Source: Phaeoceros laevis
Taxonomy: Eukaryota; Anthocerotophyta; Anthocerotopsida; Notothyladales
Length of the DNA: 23,085 nucleotides
Assembly: GCA_049999765.1 (NCBI GenBank)
Contig: JBNGIQ010002424.1
Coordinates: 1 to 23,085 of the forward strand
Direction: 5' to 3'
The notes under the pieces: generated by a model
Told to the model about the DNA's origin: nothing
The model's database searches: none
Seen by the model: only the letters and a program-made list of their open reading frames with translations
Part shown: positions 11,977-20,774 of the stretch, piece by piece
How positions within the stretch are numbered: position 1 is the stretch's first letter
How the letters are laid out: every line of letters starts with the position of its first letter
Program-made: the position numbers and the translations under genes

Positions 11977-14889
11977 TCATTGGCAGTATTCTTGCAAGGG
12001 TATTGATTGATTTGAAATGTGACAAGTTGAGATGAGAATCACGCATTCACGATGTTTCTTTGTACAGCCATTGCTAGATTCTTTTCCAAGATCACAGAGA
12101 AAAGAATGGTCCTCAAGCTCTATGCTTATCTCTCTTAGAATTTGATACAGTTGCTCCTGCTGAAAGTGCTTGCTATCTGCTACTAAAAAAGAATGGACCT
12201 CCTCCGCACTCTCAATCCAGCTCTGCCCAGGATTCTGCCAAGCACCTACCTTTTGTCTCAGCTCCTGCACCACCAAGGCACAATCCCACAGGCCAGCATC
12301 GGCATAGATGTTCAACATCAGTGCATATGCTGCGGCATTCATGGCCTGAGTGCGCACTATACAATCGAAGGCATGTTTCCCAAGGGCCACCTTCCGGTAC
12401 TTCCGGCAGGCACCCAGCAAGCACAACCACATGGCCAGATTAGGCTGCACTGGCATTTCTGACAGCAGATGCTCGACCCTTGTGAAGCATCCTGCAGTTG
12501 CAAGGAGGTCTACAATACACACGTAATGCTCTAGCTCTGGGTTGATACCGTAATCCTTGCTCATGGATTCGAAGTACCCAACACCTCTTTCCACTAGGCC
12601 AGCATTACTGCACGCAGAGATAAGTGAAAGAAATGTGACTCCATCTGGCTTGACGCCCGCCAGCTGCATTTTCTTGTAACATTGCAGGCTTGCTGCCCAG
12701 TTACCTTGACGGGCATGACCAGCAATCAATGCAGTCCAAGACACTACATCTGGCGTAGTTAGTGAGTTGAACACACTCTCAGCATCGATCATGCTTGAAC
12801 ATTTCCCGTATGCATGCACGAGAGTGTTACCCAAAAGGGGACTCATAACAGTTCTGGTGGAAACAAGGGTGTGATGAATCTGCCTGCAGATATCCAAACA
12901 TCCTATGTTGCTGCAAGCTTGCAAGATGGACACAAGTGTGACCTCATTTGGAGTCGCACCTTCCTCTTGCATTTGTTTGTACAGATGCAACGCCTTCTCT
13001 TCTTGGCCCTGCTGAGTGTATGCAGCAACCATTGAGGTCCATGACACCACATCGTGACAGGACATACCATCAAACACATCCTGTGCATCCATTATGCTTC
13101 CACACTTCCCATACATACTAACCAGGGAGTTACTAACGAAGACATCAGTATCAGAGCTTGTCTTTCGAGTTTCAGCATGTATTGCCTTCCCTTTTGCCAA
13201 AGCACTTGGTTTGCACAATCGCCCATCAACAACAACAATTTCTTCCTTCTCTGCAAGAATGCCACATGCTTGAAACAGGCTCACAAATGTCCAGTCATTT
13301 GGACTCACACCGTTTTCCCGCATCTGCTCATACAGCTGTAGAACATTCTCAGCTTTCCTCTGTCGGGAATAGGCCAGGAGCATTGCAGTCCATGACACAA
13401 CATTTGGCTGAGACAAGCCATCAAACACATCCTTTGCATCTTCAATACTCCCACACTTTTCGTACATGCAGATAAGGGTGCTGCCAACGAAGTTGTCATA
13501 CACAAACTTCTTCGTCCTTGCACAAGCATCCAGTGCCTTTCCCTTCTGCAAAGATTTCGGCTTGATGCATTGACCATAGACAGCGTCTTCTTCCTTCTCA
13601 CCAAGCAGGCCACATGCTTGAAGCATGCTCATCCAGGTCCGATCATCTGGACTCGTGCCATCCTCTCTCATCTGTTGATATATGTCGAAACCCATCTCCC
13701 CTTGACCTTGCTCGACACACGCAGCAAGCATTGCGTTCCATGCTACGAGGTTCCTGACAAGTAGCCCATCGAACACACTCCGTGCACTTAGCATGCTCCC
13801 ACATTTCCCATACATACTCACGAGGGTGCTGCCGAGAAACACGTCTGAACTGTAGCCCTTGGTCCAAGCATAAGCATGTATTGCCATTCCCCTTTTGAGA
13901 GATTTCACTTTCGTGGATCGACCAGCCACACCAACAGCTTCTTCCTTCTCGGCGAGTATACCACATGCTTTGAGAACTGTGACACAGGTCCGATCGTTTG
14001 GGCTCACACCTTCTTCCTGCATTTGCTCGTACAGCTGAAGAGCCTTTCCTGCTTGGCCTAAATGGGAGCATGCCCCAAGCATAACGGTCCATGCCACCAC
14101 ATCCCGCTGGGACAACCCATCAAACACACTCTGTGCATCGACAATGCTCCCACATTTCGCATACATGTCCACAAGACAAGTTCCCACTACCGGATCAGAT
14201 AAATAGCTGTATTTCACAACTTGGGCATGCATACATTTGGCCTCTGCCAAGTCACATAAACTGCCACAAGCCCTGAGTAAGCTGATGAACATGTGCTTGT
14301 CAGGCTTGAAGTTCTCTCTCCACATATCCTTGTACGTGTTTAGGGCCTCCCGACCTCTTCTTGCCTTGGTGTGCCCAGAGATTATGGCTGTCAAAGTGGA
14401 AACAGTCGGGTGTGAAATTCCACTAAGTGCCTGCAACCCACCTTCCAGGCCACCAGAGCTTACCAATGTCCTAACCACATATTCGCCAAGACATCGGGAG
14501 GACTGAAACCCATGCTTGGCCAGATGCTGATGCACTTTCTTTACCTCAAATAGGGCCTTCCTTGTCATGCATGCCCTCAAGAGAGATCTGTAGTCATACA
14601 ACGAAGGAACATTTCCCCGTTGGTCTATGCGCCGCAGAACATCTATCGCCTTGTCAAGCTTCCCAGCCCTGCATAAGCTTCGTAGTTCAATACCAGGTCC
14701 AATAGTCTCAACTGAGAGACCCCCAAGGTCATCTGAAATGACTGGCCGAGAGTCTGGCCTCTCACGCTCGTTCTGATTGAGCAGAGGGACGACCTCTCTT
14801 GACCCCTGCTGCTTCAGATCTGGGAGCTGGGGGCCTCCTCCTTTAAGTCTGTTGTCCCCACAAATTTGAGGGTTTTGAGAAGGACTCCT
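11977..14889 (-). CDS. PLS-type PPR protein with E/E+ motifs and DYW stump
   Basis: Proteins of this family bind single RNA sites in chloroplasts or mitochondria and often specify C-to-U editing; which organelle is not visible here. The frame is open for 970 codons (stop to stop). It begins with a typical PPR entry (LRSLCRAGKLDKAIDVL) and continues through more than a dozen P, L and S repeats with the usual DMYAKCGSI, DVVSWTAML and ACSNAG-like segments. E motifs start near residue 805, followed by an E+ stretch (GQSWIESAEEVHSFL). The protein stops soon after HRE (about 946-948), which corresponds to the HxE of a DYW deaminase, so the catalytic domain is missing. There is no ATG before the repeats: the frame runs up to a TAG at 14890-14892. 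A start at 14953 in another frame (MINCRSVDSEGHYLEKRKQF) overlaps this region and would need a frameshift or intron to join it. The gene is convergent with BELL, with a 362-bp gap. Confidence 0.88.
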   Translation of the reverse strand, partial: RSPSQNPQICGDNRLKGGGPQLPDLKQQGSREVVPLLNQNERERPDSRPVISDDLGGLSVETIGPGIELRSLCRAGKLDKAIDVLRRIDQRGNVPSLYDYRSLLRACMTRKALFEVKKVHQHLAKHGFQSSRCLGEYVVRTLVSSGGLEGGLQALSGISHPTVSTLTAIISGHTKARRGREALNTYKDMWRENFKPDKHMFISLLRACGSLCDLAEAKCMHAQVVKYSYLSDPVVGTCLVDMYAKCGSIVDAQSVFDGLSQRDVVAWTVMLGACSHLGQAGKALQLYEQMQEEGVSPNDRTCVTVLKACGILAEKEEAVGVAGRSTKVKSLKRGMAIHAYAWTKGYSSDVFLGSTLVSMYGKCGSMLSARSVFDGLLVRNLVAWNAMLAACVEQGQGEMGFDIYQQMREDGTSPDDRTWMSMLQACGLLGEKEEDAVYGQCIKPKSLQKGKALDACARTKKFVYDNFVGSTLICMYEKCGSIEDAKDVFDGLSQPNVVSWTAMLLAYSRQRKAENVLQLYEQMRENGVSPNDWTFVSLFQACGILAEKEEIVVVDGRLCKPSALAKGKAIHAETRKTSSDTDVFVSNSLVSMYGKCGSIMDAQDVFDGMSCHDVVSWTSMVAAYTQQGQEEKALHLYKQMQEEGATPNEVTLVSILQACSNIGCLDICRQIHHTLVSTRTVMSPLLGNTLVHAYGKCSSMIDAESVFNSLTTPDVVSWTALIAGHARQGNWAASLQCYKKMQLAGVKPDGVTFLSLISACSNAGLVERGVGYFESMSKDYGINPELEHYVCIVDLLATAGCFTRVEHLLSEMPVQPNLAMWLCLLGACRKYRKVALGKHAFDCIVRTQAMNAAAYALMLNIYADAGLWDCALVVQELRQKVGAWQNPGQSWIESAEEVHSFLVADSKHFQQEQLYQILREISIELEDHSFLCDLGKESSNGCTKKHRECVILISTCHISNQSIPLQEYCQ

Positions 14890-14953
14890 CTACGAACTGC
14901 TTCCGTTTCTCTAAGTAATGGCCCTCGGAATCGACACTTCTACAGTTTATCAT

Positions 14954-15294
14954 TCTGCTGCATGAAGCAAATGAAGCACAAAATCTAGAACGCACGTTTG
15001 GCATAGTCCAACTCCTACTCCCGCCATGGACGGGTTGAGAGCTCCATGCCGTCCATTACTCTTTGATGCGTATTAGTTTGTTGATCGCTTATTCTTCAAA
15101 AGCGTGTTATAGCATCCGTTCGAAACGCGTCTACTGGAGTGTGAACACGTGATGCACATTATTGCACAGGTTTTGCTCAGTGTGTTGACCTTGTCGCTTC
15201 AGTGTCCAGGACTCCAGGAGTGGTAGGGTAGAAAGGGTGCTTGCTCCGGGCACGAAGGCACGAAGGCAATCGCACGGGAGCAAGGGCCGCAGCT
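14954..15294. promoter_or_regulatory. Divergent PPR / SYP61 promoter region with G-box
   Basis: About 340 bp separate the possible 5' end of the PPR gene from the SYP61 start codon on the opposite strand, so both promoters must lie here or overlap. CACGTG at 15146-15151 is a G-box core (bZIP/bHLH site). A perfect 8-bp inverted repeat (ATGGACGG at 15026-15033, CCGTCCAT at 15049-15056) is also present. No TATA box is evident for either gene. Confidence 0.45.
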
Positions 15295-16753
15295 ATGTCG
15301 GCACTGGATCCTTTCTATCTGGTGAAGGAGGAAATTCAGGATACGGTAAAGTACAAGCCTAAGCATCGGCATGGACAGATTCGTAATATTTGCATGTATT
15401 CAGCTGGTCCGATGACAGATCTCGGGTTTGCTTGGTGCCAGGCACCTCTGTCGCTAAACGGTTTGAGTTTGTCTCACGTTGTGGTCGGATCTGATGTTGC
15501 AGGCAAACAATTTGCAGAGGCAGTATGCACAATGGGAGCTGCTTCCTGTTGGATCCAGCGAGACTGCGCAGCTGGCCAAGGAGCTTCTGTCAGGGTTTGA
15601 GAGTGTAGAGTGGCAGGTGAGAATCGTCTCTCTGACTTCATCGATGGATGCCTAGCAGCTGGAATTTGCTGTTCGAAAGGGTCCTGGCGGAGTGAGTGTT
15701 TCTTCCTGGTAGTCCAGCTTTTGAAATGCATTTTTCATTTGCAGATTTCACCAAAGCAGGAATTGAGGGACAGAGCTATGTATTTCCACTTCCCCGTTAT
15801 TGAGGAGCGGGTTTTGGGGTGTGAAGGTGGATGAGCTGGATAGGGCCATAGCCGTGGCAGAGAGGGACCCCGCGAGGTTCAGTGTGGATGCCGCTGAGAT
15901 CGACCGACGGAAGAGATGGACAGCCTCAACGCGTGCTCAGGTAACCTGGAAGGGCACAGGTTTTTAAGGTTTTTTTCTGTTATGAGTGTGCTCCGTTGCA
16001 GAAACGGATGAGCGTTTTTAGGCGACTGAAGGCTCAACTGACCTTTTGCACAGGTGACCAGCTTGAGGAAGGCCATGCAAAGTGTCTCTCACAGGAACAA
16101 GGGAGCTGGTTCTGCCAACCGCCGAGAGCTTTTGAGGGTGCCGGTTGGCTCAAATCAGGGTGTCGTTTCTGATAATGAAAGTTTTATAGCAAGCGAAAAC
16201 GATAGACAGGCCCTCATTCTTAAGTAAGCCTCTAATTTCAATGTCGTGCTGTCAGCATGTTCAATACATTTTGTGGAGAACTCACAGACCGGATGGTGTG
16301 CCGTTGGGATGTGCCAGGGAGCAGGACGCCGATTTGGATGAGCTAAGTGGCCTTGTGGGGGTCATTGGAGGGGTTGGATTGACCATCCACGACGAGCTTT
16401 CTGGACAGGTAAGCCTTGTGCTCCTTGAACGCACATTGTAATCTTGCAGTGGCCTCCACCTTGTCATTAATCGGTATGGTGGATTCCCTAGGAAAGGCTT
16501 ATTGACGAACTCGGCCGTGATGTCGATAGCACCAGGAGCAGACTTGACTTTGTCCAGGTAAGGTTATGCTCGTCATTTTTCGTTTTCTGGTGGCGACTTC
16601 GAGCTGTCAGGATTATCTTATTTTTGTACCGAACTGCTTTTGCAGAAAAAGCTGGAGGTTATTATGAAAAAAGCCGGGGTGAAAGGACAAATTATACTAA
16701 TCGCCTTTTTGATCATCCTATTGCTGATTCTTATCTGGCTTGTCTTCAGCTAG
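15295..16753 (+). CDS. SYP61: SYP61 / syntaxin-6-type Qc-SNARE
   Basis: This is a tail-anchored SNARE of the trans-Golgi network/early endosome, which joins Qa, Qb and R SNAREs to drive vesicle fusion. Seven exons (15295-15345, 15503-15616, 15827-15940, 16054-16223, 16318-16408, 16492-16557, 16646-16753) all have GT-AG junctions and sum to 714 nt (237 aa), close to the about 245 aa of Arabidopsis SYP61. The start MSALDPFYLVKEEIQDT matches the N-terminal Habc helix of that family. The SNARE motif runs from about residue 151 (EQDADLDELSGLVGVIGGVG) to about 210. The central-layer glutamine is Q180, the last codon of exon 5 (HDELSGQ). The second half (STRSRLDFVQKKLEVIMKKAG) is typical of SYP61. 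A hydrophobic anchor spans about 217-236, and the protein ends right after it. No defect is seen. Confidence 0.95.
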
Positions 16754-16871
16754 TGCCAAGTTGCCAACTACCGGATACCCAGTGCCAGGTTAAGGCAGCT
16801 GGACTTTACTGTATAGAACTTGTTCTCTGTTTTGTGTAAGCGCCACTAAGATCTTTCTAGTGGTCGCATGA

Positions 16872-16940
16872 CCGTGGCGCATTGGTAGAATTAACGCCTT
16901 ATAGATTGTAACCCAGACCTCTTGTTCAGCGACAGCCTCC
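16872..16940 (+). pseudogene. tRNA-Trp-like relic (5' part)
   Basis: CCGTGGCGCATTGGTAG (16872-16888) differs by one base, as recalled, from the D-arm region of plant nuclear tRNA-Trp and keeps a perfect A box (TGGCGCATTGG). Downstream the sequence no longer forms a proper anticodon arm with CCA in a loop, or a good T arm; TTGTTCAGCGAC is only a weak B box. It is either a decayed tRNA-Trp or the head of a tRNA-derived SINE. Confidence 0.4.
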
Positions 16941-17112
16941 GAACTTGGACGATGGCTCTGGTTTCCACAGCCATCATCAAGATGCTAAGCCCATTCAGTC
17001 CTGAGAGCTCAGTTACAACTCTGAACCTGATTATTTCCAAATTGGTTCTTAAAAACACATGACGCGTTGTACGATCCAGTAGAAGGCCATCACACAGGCA
17101 TTTTCACAAACT

Positions 17113-17662
17113 TTGGCCCCCTCCTCCGCCACACCGGACGGCTACCTCGTCTCCACTCTCAACATCCGCAACCTGTCAACAGGCATTCGCCTGGCGGCAA
17201 CTCATGGCAGATCTGGCCAGGCATACCACTTCCAAGACAGTAAGGCCTCCCTCCTGCTACACTTGTATATCTACTCACCAGCTTCACCATTTGTGAACAC
17301 AGACCTTCAGGCTGCTGATCATGACTGAATGTGTAGGAGAGTCGCCAATGCCCGCTCGAGATTTCTTCCCAACCTACGCCTCGTGCGTGCCAGGACTGAA
17401 GGTGCAGGTGGCAGAGATGGTGGAAGCAGGTCCCTCTTCGCCCACTCCTCGATGGATTCTCGCTAACTTGGTCGCCTGGTTGCCCCTTTGCTGGAAGTCG
17501 TGCTTCATCCACAAGTTGTATGCCAGCCGCGTACTCTTGCTCACCTTCAACTACCCCCTCAACTTCAGCAGCGCCAGGACGGAGCAGGAGCTGGGCTACG
17601 AGCCGCTTGTCTCCTTCCAGGCCAACATGAGGCTCACCGCGGACTCGCTGGCCAGCACGTAG
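17113..17662 (+). pseudogene. 3beta-HSD-like SDR, C-terminal fragment
   Basis: Two exon-like blocks, about 17113-17239 and 17337-17662, join in frame through GTAAGG...TGTAG. The product reads NIRNLSTGIRLAATHGRSGQ, then AYHFQD, RESPMPARDFF, and ends with NFSSARTEQELGYEPLVSFQ. This resembles the C-terminal half of the 3beta-hydroxysteroid dehydrogenase / sterol-4alpha-carboxylate decarboxylase family (NSDHL-like), which act on sterols and related lipids at the ER. The nucleotide-binding TGxxGxxG and catalytic YxxxK parts are absent: the sequence upstream, to the end of SYP61, does not encode them. The left edge is uncertain; the frame may extend to about 17094 behind a CACACAG acceptor. It is most likely a transposed or truncated gene piece, although inclusion in a longer transcript cannot be excluded. 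Confidence 0.55.
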
Positions 17663-17849
17663 TCCACCCAGTCCGCCCCTCTCCTCCTTCATTGAACAAC
17701 TTCCTCACCGCTCATCGCGTTGCATCAACGAATGTAGGCTGGTGGTGTTCACCCCAGGCTCGGGAAGTTCATCCCTTGGGAATTTAAATGTTAAACCAAC
17801 ATCGAGGACCCATGAGATATCTCGATCCACCCATGTATGAATGAATACC

Positions 17850-17857
17850 TATATAAG
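17850..17857 (+). promoter_or_regulatory. Candidate TATA box upstream of the GW-repeat ORF
   Basis: TATATAAG lies about 190 bases before ATG 18041. Initiation about 30 bases downstream would put the ATG codon at 17837 outside the transcript and make 18041 the first usable start of that frame. Confidence 0.4.
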
Positions 17858-18040
17858 CATTGCCAAGCTTGGAGAACAACCAAGTTATCTCATTGTGCGC
17901 AAGCAATTAGAGCGAGCTCACGCGTCCGTGTTAGCAAACAGATTCCAAAACTTGTGTTTGAAGTGATTAAGGAACTTTGCCAAATCCAAGGAAGTCCTTT
18001 AGGTCAAGAAGTCTTAAACATAGATCAAGAAAGCATAAAC

Positions 18041-18574
18041 ATGGAGTATGAATGTGACATTTATGAATCTGTGAATGAGCCTAACATAGACACTAGGCAA
18101 AACACTACAAATATAGGTGGCCGAGTGGAGCAAGTGACAACTAGAGCGACAGATCGTGCCTCCGGTATTGGCGGGTGGCTAGAGAACGTGGACGAAAGTA
18201 TGGACATGGACATGGATTATGACATTGATGCACAGGGGCCTGATTGGGGAGAGCAAATCTCCTCCAAAACCAACGAATTAGAAATGGAGCTAGGCATGGA
18301 CAACTGGCGAAGAATCACAGAGAGTAGTAGTATTGATACAGGGCCGAGCGCTTTGGACGAATCAAAGGACTCGTGGAAGGCATCGACCGAGATGGTGACA
18401 ACTAGTGCACCGGGTCGTGGTGTGAATATTGGCGGGTGGCTGGAGGCGGAGGATGACATGGAGGAGGAGAGGAGATCCACTGAGCTGGTGACAGCTACTA
18501 GTGCACCAAGTCGTGATATTGGCGGATGGCTAGAGGCGGAGGACGACTGGGAGCAGGAGGAGACATATATATAG
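18041..18574 (+). CDS. Acidic protein with repeated IGGWLE units, unknown function
   Basis: I do not recognise this protein (177 aa from ATG 18041; the frame is open back to an ATG at 17837, which would give 245 aa). It consists of imperfect repeats: a unit of about 20 residues, TTSAPGR..., ending IGGWLEAEDD. Clear copies lie at about residues 33-52, 114-133 and 144-162, and a degenerate copy at the start has IGGRVEQ (W to R). Between them are other isolated tryptophans in acidic settings (PDWGEQ, MDNWRR, KDSWKA, DDWEQE), giving seven W in 177 residues. The protein is very acidic and probably disordered, with no signal peptide or membrane segment. GW/WG residues in disordered acidic context are what Argonaute-hook proteins use (for example the NRPE1 C-terminus and SPT5L); that similarity is only of pattern. 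Frame conservation between repeat copies argues for past coding selection. It could also be a transposon-derived ORF. Confidence 0.5.
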   Translation: MEYECDIYESVNEPNIDTRQNTTNIGGRVEQVTTRATDRASGIGGWLENVDESMDMDMDYDIDAQGPDWGEQISSKTNELEMELGMDNWRRITESSSIDTGPSALDESKDSWKASTEMVTTSAPGRGVNIGGWLEAEDDMEEERRSTELVTATSAPSRDIGGWLEAEDDWEQEETYI

Positions 18575-18729
18575 TGGTGTGTGTGTGTTCGCTAAGATAG
18601 CATCTATTCAATTGACCTTTGTATAATATTCACATTTATGGTTCACTAGGCTTCTGACCTTCCAACCATGTTCACCTGGATTTGTCTATCACAAACGAGG
18701 AAGTAGAGCAAGCATATGATTGTGCATAT

Positions 18730-18765
18730 TACATGTCAGCGGGCTCTTACATGTCAGCGGGCTCT
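18730..18765 (+). repeat. 18-bp perfect tandem duplication
   Basis: TACATGTCAGCGGGCTCT occurs twice head to tail (18730-18747, 18748-18765) in AT-rich sequence between the GW-repeat ORF and the PRXL2 relic. No function is evident. Confidence 0.8.
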
Positions 18766-18974
18766 GGTGTAAGAAATTGCATATGTAAGAATCAGTAAGA
18801 TGTAACATTGTAAAGGTAGTATAAATGGCTATTTTAAACCTTACACCTTTACAGTAAGCAGGAATGTAATTAGATCTACCAAAATATATTTTCATCTATT
18901 TATTTTACACAGTAAAGTGCAAAATAGGTTTTTTTCGCCACCTCTCCCAAGTCTCTTGTAAAACTGAACATTTC

Positions 18975-19720
18975 TCACTTTCCGGCATAAGAAGACCTTA
19001 GCTGCAACTTTGTAAGCTCAGGGTCAAGGCCGCAAGCTTCCAGGACCGATTTAACGGCTGCATTATCAGCAAAGTGTTTTCGCCTGAAATCCAACAACGT
19101 TTCCCCTGTTTTTGACAACACGAACGTGGCTCCGAGTTGCCTGGGAACAATCACAATTGCCAGATTCTCGTCAGATGGTTCAGTTGTTTCCAAAGAGACA
19201 TTAGCAGGCAAGCAAGACAGTTACATCCAACACTCACATTCCATCGCCTTTCAAAGTTCCTGGAACCTCCTTGACTTTGCTAAGTGCTGCTTGCACGTCT
19301 TTGTTGGTCAGAAACATGGTCAATGCGCTGAGACGGCCGACAGACTTGAGGTTCAAAGGTGGCTTACAAAAAGCGAAGTTCACCAAAAATTTTGATTCAA
19401 CCACATTCCTCAAGATCCCTTGCCTGATCTTTCCAGAAAAAGCCTATGGCAACGGATGTGTCCTCGCCAGGGCCCTAATCTTCTCCAAGCTGATATCCCC
19501 AATTGCGTGGCAAATGGCGTAGGTTTCTTGTTCAGGCGTCGTCCATGGCAGTTACTCGAAAGTTGAACTCCCAAACAATATTAGAGAGCTGCCTCGCCGG
19601 ATTGGACTGAGAATTGGCTTCTGGCAGTCGGAAACCGGGAATTTTGACTTGAAACAGGGAGGTATTGGAAAGGAACAAGAAGAGGCCTACAATGAGGACG
19701 TTTGCAGCATTGCTGGACCT
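18975..19720 (-). pseudogene. Broken PRXL2-like copy lacking the CxxC exon
   Basis: Paralogue of the intact gene at 20775-21884, same strand. Recognisable parts, in gene order, are: the membrane segment near 19630-19720 (NVLIVGLFLFLSNTSLFQVK); the AICHAIGDISLEKIRAL block (about 19480-19525); SVGRLSALTMFL to GTLKGDG (19238 to about 19345); and the last exon 18975-19140 (QLGATFVLSKTGETLLDFRR). Damage includes an acceptor-site AG changed to AT next to the second block, a 1-base deletion after EKIRAL that shifts the frame, and a deletion removing the whole CxxC exon and half of the next one. The donor of the GC-AG intron and the GTGAGT donor of the last intron are still there. It cannot encode the normal enzyme, although the terminal 54-codon exon is intact. 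Confidence 0.8.
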
Positions 19721-20719
19721 ACAACTAAACTGGGCGCTTTATCTTACGTATTTCTGCGGCCATTGCTCGGACGGCAGCTCCCTGCCTTGAGTACCGGATC
19801 CTTGATACAGCAGTGCCACTGAATGACACTGTAGCGAGGAATTGCTAGTGCGCCTCAAGCCAGAGCACCTTCTCAACCACTTGCCAGAAGCTGCGGAATT
19901 GTCATCCGCTTGGATGGCGGCCTGCCAATAGAAACGACATACATTCTCCGGTGAGCGTTTCCAAGCAAGTGCAACTCCAAGCTAGTGCAAGATCGAGCTC
20001 AACAGGAACTCATTCGCCCTGTCGAAGGGAGAAAGCAGTTCAAAGAACACACCAGTTGGCTCTGCCCACGAGAGTTCCCCACCCGGCAAAAATTTGAACT
20101 CCCAACGCGAGCGGCAACCATGATAGTCAAGATGAATGACACACGTGTGGCTCGTAGACACTACTTGTTGCAGACAGGCCTGTCCGGGACTGTCGGCAAG
20201 AGCATCATTTTCCACTTCTCGCAGCAGGATTCTAAAAGTTTGTGTGTCGTTGTGTGCCAAACAAAATGTCTATTAATAAATCATGGCATACAGTACTGCA
20301 GTTTGTGATTCAAAAGTCTCGTTTGGATTCATCGATCCTTGCTGTCACCCAGCATGACCAGTTTACTACAGCAGTATTCAGATGATGAATGAGAAGCAGA
20401 TCACACAGGAGTTCCCTGGCAAGGTCTGCACATGGCACATGCTGTAGACCTTAGTCGGAAAAGTGTGAAAAACGTACCAACATACAAAATAATAGTACAC
20501 ATCTACCCGAGCTCTTGTTGGATGAAAGTCTCCTAAAACTTAAAGATGGGTGCTCCATTGTAGTCTATCACATCTCCGCTAAGGCGCTTCCGCTTCGAGA
20601 GTGGTTTTCATAACCAGCAAGAGGTCGATGAGAACATTCATAGTCCTGTGGGCCTTCCTCTTGTTTGTTAGGTGCCGACCTTTACAAACAAAAACCTTAT
20701 CAGTTTGTGAGAACACATC
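19721..20719. other. Spacer between PRXL2 copies, no gene recognised
   Basis: No convincing coding region. The short open frames (for example minus strand 19982-20260) match nothing I recognise, have no splice context and lack repeats. The intact gene's upstream sequence resembles the left end of this spacer only up to about 19740. Confidence 0.5.
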
Positions 20720-20773
20720 ACCTGTTTTGAGACCTAGTACAAGGTCACCTGTTTCGGGACCTAGTACAAGGCC
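20720..20773 (+). repeat. 27-bp tandem duplication at the 3' end of the PRXL2 gene
   Basis: Two adjacent 27-bp units (20720-20746 and 20747-20773) differ at three positions; both carry GACCTAGTACAAGG. They start immediately after the stop codon of the PRXL2 gene on the minus strand, so they lie in its 3' UTR or flank. Confidence 0.85.
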
Positions 20774-20774
20774 A

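Noticed and set aside
19982-20260. Minus-strand 92-codon ORF between the PRXL2 copies
   Set aside because: Looks protein-like in parts (FKFLPGGELSWAEPTGVFFE) but an equally long frame exists on the plus strand, and neither has splice context or a known domain.
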